The position numbers and the translations under genes were made by a program. Below the pieces are notes generated by a model. It ran no database searches. It had not been told where the DNA came from and was given only the letters and a program-made list of their open reading frames with translations. A stretch of DNA of 64,000 bases from Chamaecrista fasciculata (lineage: Eukaryota > Streptophyta > Magnoliopsida > Fabales > Fabaceae). The stretch is from the NCBI GenBank assembly GCA_003254925.1, contig QANZ01022632.1, positions 106,445-170,444 on the forward strand, written 5' to 3'. The first letter of the stretch is position 1; every line of letters starts with the position of its first letter. Of this stretch, positions 58,046 through 64,000 are shown piece by piece.

Positions 58046-59164
58046 TTGTACATGTATGTGGAAATTTATGAAGGAAACGGTAAGTGATTCGTTTTCATTT
58101 GATAATGCTTCTTGAGAAATTTTCATATATTTATTAGGAATCTTATGAATAATCTACCAATGAAAGATCGAATTTGGTGTTAATTCTGAGATTTGATTTG
58201 GAGTTCAAAATATAAAAAATCAATATTTATAATTATTAAAAAATAAAATAAATGTAAAAAATATTTATCAATATTTATAAAATGTGAGCAAATAAATGAA
58301 TGCTGCTGAGGCCATATGCTATTCTTTCTATATATATATTTATACAACAACAGCAGGACTTCATTTATTGAGTCAGAATATATATTTTAGATTTTTCATT
58401 GTTTAAACAATAAGTTAAACCTTAATTAAGAGTCAAGAAATTGATTAAGTACCCTTCACCCCGCAAGATTAATGCAATTACCATTTGTTTAAGTACTTTT
58501 ATTTGAGCTTGGACCTTTCCATAAAAAACTCATGTGCTTGAGCTTGGATAGCCCAAAAAGAATACAAGAGATACAGTTTCCTTTGGCAATTCAGTCTTTT
58601 CAAAGGGAAAAGGATCTCATGTTCAAGTCAACAGTCAAATACATCTGAAAATTCGTAACAACCAAAACTCCATCTCCCACCCTCTCTCTCAAACGTCTCA
58701 TTCATTCCCAGCAGCGACAGAGTTAAATTAAAAATGTAAGATATTATTTGAATAGTTTCATCTTATATAAATTATCCTATTTCTTAACATACAAATTAAA
58801 GTGTAACAATTACTAAGCAGCAGGCAGAGGATGTTCGGGAGCATGTCTGTATTCCACAGACACGACCATCACTCGCACGTGCGACACAAACTCCTTCATG
58901 TGTGAATCATGGAGGAAAGAGAAGAATGTGTGGTAATTGTGAGGGATTTGTTAAATGTGTGGTAACTGATGCTGAAATTATTGAAGATGGAGATGGAGAC
59001 TTGAATCAATGTGGGGTTCAATGGGTTTCTATATATTGTAATGGCTTGGTTCCAAAAGAGAAAAGACGAGAATGATGACATGAAGGAAGGATGGTGGATG
59101 ATATGACGGTGAATATTATGGAGTTACTTTGTTTTCTTCTTTTTCTTGGTAAAATAATGAAAAG
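57275..59164. other. Intergenic DNA with a (TA)n(TG)n microsatellite
   Basis: A compound microsatellite (TA)n(TG)n lies at about 58008-58046. A short direct repeat 'AACTTCAACTTGGGAAGTG'-like surrounds an N at 57628. No gene supported. Confidence 0.45.
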
Positions 59165-59424
59165 GGTCAAAAGTTCATTTTGGTCCTAATGTATGTGCTA
59201 TTTTCATTTTCTTCATTTATGTTATAAAAGATTCATATGGGTCATAAATGTTGGCGAAATGTTTCATTTTACTTTCAAAATATGGTTATATTTCTCTCGT
59301 TTCAAGTTCAAATGAGACGAGTTCAGAGCTATGTGTTGGTTTCAAAAAGTACTTTCTCTATCTAGTTAGGGTCGTCGGCAAATACGGTCAAATTAGGTCC
59401 CCGAAAGTAAGTCGCTTGTTTCAC
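59165..59424. repeat. Family-B repeat relic, cut at an N
   Basis: Starts 'GGTCAAAAGTTCATTTTGGT' and runs through 'TTTCTCTCGTTTCAAGTTCA' and 'GTCGTCGGCAAATACGGTCA'. It stops abruptly at the N at 59425, where the right half of the element is missing. Confidence 0.6.
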
Positions 59425-59519
59425 NATTCTCTCATCATCAACCAAATTATTAGGAAGGTAAAGACGAGCAGCCACCAAGGGGTTCTGCGAAACGACGACG
59501 TCTTTCGAAATGTTAACTA

Positions 59520-59680
59520 TGCAAAGAACAAGGTACCAAAGTGTCACTTTTAAAAGAACAAGGTATCAAAATGTCACTTATAAAAGAACAAGGTACCAAA
59601 ATGTTAACTATGCAAAGAACAACGTACCAAAGTGTCACCTTTAAAAGAACATAGTACTAAAATGAAATTAGTCCATAGAA
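59520..59680 (+). repeat. Minisatellite of about 31 bp, about five copies
   Basis: The unit 'AAAAGAACAAGGTACCAAAG' plus 'TGTCACTT' recurs about five times with variants. The ACCAAAGTGTCA core resembles the arm unit of the Mutator-type MITE at 27808-28239. Confidence 0.65.
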
Positions 59681-60149
59681 CAAGATATCACACAAGATAT
59701 CACAGTAGATGTATGTGTGTAAACATATAAAAATAGATTGAGACTTGAGCAAAACTGATCGGACCAAAAATATACTTTAGCCTAGATTTATTATGTATTG
59801 ATCTCTTTCTTTTTCTTTCGGTAATAAGGGAAATTCATTAAAGCAAACAACAGTACAAGATAAGTCCTTCACACACACAGAAAGGACCAAAACATTACAA
59901 GGAAACATATTTACGACATCTAACATTACTGAAACCGAACACATCAAAGAGAAAGAATTGAGAAATAAAAAGTAGGGAGTGTAGTAAAGATAGTCCCTCC
60001 CATGTTTTATAAGCCCATAAACTAGAAAGTTGGCTTCTCTATGAGTATTGATCTCTTCATATATTCTGTCCAAAAAAAAAGATCTCTTCATATATAAGTC
60101 CTCTATATGTAAGGCCTCAATTGCCAAATATATCTTCTCATTTTCCTCA

Positions 60150-63100
60150 TTATGCTTTGAAATTCAATACTTCGTTCACTATATCGTCCGATAACCAGAG
60201 CTCAGAAGGACCAACTTCTTCCACACTCAATTTGTTCAAGAGTTTTGAGTTTGGCCCATTTGCTTTGTTGCACCACTCATCCATCTCTTCTTTACATAAC
60301 ACTCGCCATCCACACTCATTTATATCGGCCTCGCATCTAATTTCTATCACAAGCTGATTGTTATCACCTGTTACATGCTTCCAACATGTTTCCTCGTTGA
60401 AATGCAAAAGCATCAGGCAATGATCACAAGAATCAGTCATCCAATGTCCCCATCCTTTGTGTGCATTCTTATATTCTTTAGGAGCATAAGATGTCCATGA
60501 AATGTAATCATCTGTATTGGGGAAATTTAAGTCTAGCCACATAGCAATTCCTGACCATTCACTATCATGACAACATTGTGGGATATCTATTGTTATTCTT
60601 GCTGTTTTCTTTCTTGGATTGGCACAATTAAGAAACCATGATGGTATAGTACCCGGATATGAAAAAGTTGCCACAAAATCCGTACAAGGATGACCTTCTG
60701 ACTGTAATTAATAGCATTAGTTAAATGAATCATTAACACAAATAATCAATAATCATCAACAATTGAAACTTATAAGCAAAGAACAACAAACACACCTTAA
60801 GTTTTGTGAGTTGTGTCCCTAAATATTTTGTTCCACAACGACGCTAAAACAAGGAAAATTCTCTTGTTATATACATACAAACACACAACAGTACAGATTC
60901 CAATGGTCAAAACCTTATTTTGATCCCTAATATTTACTCGAAATAAAATTTCATTTTTAGACTCTAATATTTCTTTTGTTCTGTTTTATAGTATTTAATG
61001 TTTTTCAATAGTTTTGTTTTGGTCCTTAATAAGTTTTGCAATTGGTCACTAACAACTGGATGTGATCATATCTTTCTTGTTTCAAGTCCAAATTAAATGC
61101 GTAGAAATAGGAGCTACGAGGTACTTTTGACGAGTTTATTTTCCCCAGTTGGAGCCGTTGGAAAACAAGGTCAAATCGGGTGTGACATTAAGGCTTAAAG
61201 TGTGTTACTCGTTTCATGAAATTGACCAAATCTCTCTCATTTCAAGTACAAATGCAACAAAACAAGAGATACAAGTTACTATTGTTGAGTTTTTTCTCTA
61301 TCCAATTGGGGCATTTGGCAAATGAGGTCAAATAGTACTCTGAAAGTTGATTTGTTCAAAAAATTAATACCAATTAACTTTTAGAGTATTGTTTGATCTC
61401 ATTTTCCCCATTAAATAGATAAAGAACTCGTCAAGAGTAACTCGTAGCTCTGATGGCCCACTTGTTCATGCTTGATTTTAGACCTGATTTGATCTCGTTT
61501 GTCGACAACCCCAATTGGGCAAAGAAAGAAATCATCATATGCAACTTAGCTCCAATTTCATCACATTTGCACTTGAAACAAGAGAAATATAACCACATTC
61601 AATGGACTAAAATGAAACTTTTAGAAAACACTAAGGATCAAAATAGAACAAAAAAACATTAGAGACCAAAACATAATTTAAGGTAAAAAACATCAGGGAC
61701 CAAAATGAGGTTTCTATTTCAATCAATAACTAGATTGACAATTGCTTACCTTATGATCAAGGGATGCAAATAGATTCCACATTTGTTCTTCTCCTAAAGG
61801 TTCCTTTATACGATTAACATCTAATCGTATTAAGCATGATGGAAGCTTTGCCAACGAGTGCAAGTCACAGAACATCATTAAAAGATAGCGTAGTTGCAAG
61901 AGATTAGAGTACCAACCAGCCGGTGCCTCAATAATTTTTTTGGAGTTCAGATTCAACACAACCAATGACGATATGCGACCAATATGAAGAAACGATACAT
62001 CGTCAATATTACCACAACCACTTAAATCTAATTCTGTCAGAGATGTCAAGAACCCAATTGATTCAGGAAGTTCTTTAATAGCAGTGTATTGCAGAAGAAG
62101 CAGTGACAGATTTTTCATATTTTCTCCAAATGTTGGAAGTCTTGTAACTTTATAGCAATATTGAAGAATTAACTCCCGCAAATCATTGTTTTCCAATTTT
62201 ATTGGAAGGATTTGAAGACTTCTGCAGTGATACAAGTTCACTCTCACAAGCTTTTTCAACTCTCCAAGTGAAGGATGAATCTTAATAAGGGATGAACACC
62301 ATTCAAGATCTAATGTTTCTAAATTTTGAACTCCAGAAAAATCTGGAGTTTCGATCAACCAGTTGGAGTCTTTCATATCAATATGTTTCAGCTTTCCCAA
62401 AAACTGATCAAAACCAAAAAAGTGGGAGAAACCAACATTAGAAAAAAGTAATATATCAACATAATTTATAATCACAAGAGAAATTCACGTACATTAAGTA
62501 TCTTATTAATTACCTGTACACCATGCCAAAGATATGTTATGTTACTGTCTGGCATATGGATTCCAACAAGTTTGTCGAATGGCCCTTCAATTGGAAGAGT
62601 TTCTAGACTATAACCCTGCCAGAAAATTACCTTTGTTGCACTAAAAAGACCTTTGAGAATGTCGAAAGACAATAAGTCCTGTGTCTCATCTGATCCAACA
62701 AGAAATCTGAGATTGAACCTCTTTAAAAAGAATCCTGGGTGCCAATGTGCTTCATCAAATTTGAAGGACTTGCTCTTGACAGACAATTGGATAGCTTGTA
62801 TTGTTTTAGTCCCCTTGTAAATGAAATGTCAAGTGATGAGTTAAGCATTAATAAAAACTTAGGTAGGTATTAATATAAATATTAAATGGTCATTTATTTC
62901 GCTAACTAGTCAAATCAAGAAAATTAAAATAAGACACTCACCTCAATATCACTTTTCAATGCTTCATCAATGTCCTCTAGACAACACAATCTACTGTGAG
63001 GATATTCTTCTCTAGAAATACACATGCCCAATTCTTGAACTAAATCGTGCATCTCTAAACAAATACCTTTGATGTGACCAAGATCCCTTTCTATTAGCAA

Positions 63101-64000
63101 TGATCTTTCAATTAAAATGCTTAATCCAATTGTTGCGTGGAGGTCACAACTTTCCAACACTTGAGCAACTAGATCTTTTCTCCATCCAATAAAAAAACAA
63201 GCAACATCTAAAAAGATTGTCTTTTCTTCCTTATTTAATCCATCATAACTTATTCTAAGAATTTGATGAATATCATCAGCATTTGGAATTTTCTTTAATC
63301 TCTTCAAAGAATTTTCCCATTCAGGTTTTGTTCTTCCACAAAGAAAAGAACCTAAAGTTTTGAGTGCCAAAGGAAGACCTCCTGAATATTGAACCACATC
63401 TTCAGACAACTCCAAAAAGCCCTTTTCAGGATATTTTTTCTTAAAAGCTTTCTTGGAAAAGAGTTGAAGAGATTCATCTTTCTCCATTAATTTAATCTCA
63501 TACACTTTATGAACACCATGTGATGTCAACAAGTGCTTATCTCTTGTTGTTATAATCACCCTACTCCCCTCACCAAACCAATCAAGACTTTCAGCCAAAT
63601 TCTCCAATTGATTTATATGATTAACATCATCAAGGACAAGGAGAACCTTCTTTTGGGAACAAATTTTTTTTATGATCTTCTTTCCTTGATCAGTGTTCCA
63701 AATTTCTTGGCCACTACTTCCATCTTGTTCAATAAGCTGTTGTTGTAATTGAGCAAGTCCATATTTGTCTGAAGTATCTCCAACATTAGCCAAAAAGCCA
63801 CAAGCATCAAATTGGTTAGAGAATCTTTCGAAGACAGCTCTAGCAAGAGTTGTCTTACCTAGACCACCCATGCCCCATATTCCCACAAAACGAACATCAC
63901 CCAACCCCATCTCTAAATATTGCAGATTCATTTCCACTATCCTTGAGTCAATTCCGATCAAATTATCAAAGTAAGGTGGCAATTTAGTGCATAAATCTTT
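60150..64000 (-). CDS. TIR-NBS-LRR (TNL) immune receptor, 3' part
   Basis: Five minus-strand exons are visible: 62942 to beyond 64000 (NB-ARC), 62514-62813, 61750-62403, 60796-60843 and 60150-60701 (stop TAA). The NB-ARC exon has the P-loop 'GMGGLGKTT', kinase-2 'LLVLDDVN', RNBS-B 'GSRVIITTRDKHLL', 'GGLPLALKTLGS' and 'MHDLVQELG'. The third-listed exon holds LRRs ('LKHIDMKDSNWLIETPDFSG', 'LTSLTELDLSGCGNI'). The last exon starts 'SEGHPCTDFVATFSYPG' and resembles the C-terminal jelly-roll/Ig-like (C-JID) domain of TNLs ('IPSWF'). Such receptors detect pathogen effectors in the cytosol or nucleus. No stop or frameshift was found in the visible part. The NB-ARC motif types and the intron pattern point to TNL; the TIR exon would lie past 64000. 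The gene is cut only by the window edge. Confidence 0.88.
60906..61715. repeat. Family-B fold-back element in a TNL intron
   Basis: The left arm 'GTCAAAACCTTATTTTGATC' faces the right arm 'GGACCAAAATGAGGTTTCT' in inverse orientation. The flanks ATTCCAATG and ATTTCAATC agree in 7 of 9 bases, a possible worn Mutator-type duplication. It fills most of the intron between the LRR exon and the small exon 60796-60843. Confidence 0.65.

Noticed and set aside
59777-60127. 116-codon minus-strand frame downstream of the TNL stop
   Set aside because: It lies after the TAA at 60150 in the probable 3' UTR, has no domain, and the composition is non-coding.
1-64000. CRISPR arrays, operons, ribosome binding sites, tRNA or rRNA genes
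   Set aside because: This is plant nuclear DNA with spliced genes. I saw no tRNA-like promoter boxes in a foldable context, no rRNA sequence, and the tandem repeats are microsatellites or transposon parts.

Overview
The window is nuclear DNA of a eudicot plant. It is AT-rich, with genes split by GT-AG introns. A resistance gene with a TIR-NBS-LRR-type NB-ARC domain, an ARIA-type ARM/BTB gene and a kinase-less malectin-LRR gene all point to dicots. I cannot name the species. Isolated N characters, several lying inside direct duplications, show that this is assembled genomic sequence.

Layout. (1) 0-2.6 kb: a fold-back element, then a single-exon gene for an acidic, serine-rich plant protein of unknown function. 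(2) 2.65-20.67 kb: a probable 18-kb Helitron. Its 5' terminus is duplicated in tandem and one copy is interrupted by a 313-bp hAT-like MITE. The 3' end has the classic hairpin plus CTAG. All cargo genes lie on the + strand: an intact RPA70-like gene, a tandem pair of F-box/DUF295 genes (one broken by two frameshifts, one shortened by a single stop), and an unrecognised 13-exon gene whose introns all appear to be phase 1 and whose internal exons are all multiples of three. No Rep/helicase core was seen. (3) 21.66-27.58 kb, minus strand: a complete 518-aa malectin-like/LRR receptor-like protein without kinase, similar in size and layout to Arabidopsis At3g19230. Copies of one fold-back family sit in two of its introns, and a Mutator-type MITE with a perfect 9-bp target duplication lies just upstream. 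(4) 28-47 kb: a transposon-rich interval. It holds a Mutator-like element with long inverted repeats and a coding-like core, a five-LTR tandem array of a non-autonomous LTR retroelement, a second copy of the 313-bp MITE, a LINE fragment between inverted MITE copies, and a 2.2-kb solo LTR nested in an older fold-back repeat. (5) 47.37-54.37 kb, plus strand: a complete 19-exon ARIA orthologue (707 aa). (6) 55-59.7 kb: relic repeats, including a tandem duplication centred on an N. (7) 60.15 kb to the window end, minus strand: the 3' part of a TNL immune receptor (NB-ARC, LRR and C-terminal jelly-roll-like domain), whose TIR exon lies beyond the window.

The host genes are independent single-copy types: ARIA (abscisic-acid signalling), a malectin-LRR surface protein and a TNL immune receptor. 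The rest is the history of Helitron, Mutator, hAT and LTR insertions, several nested so that their order can be read. Exon limits were read by eye from splice consensus and frame continuity; no search or computation was run.
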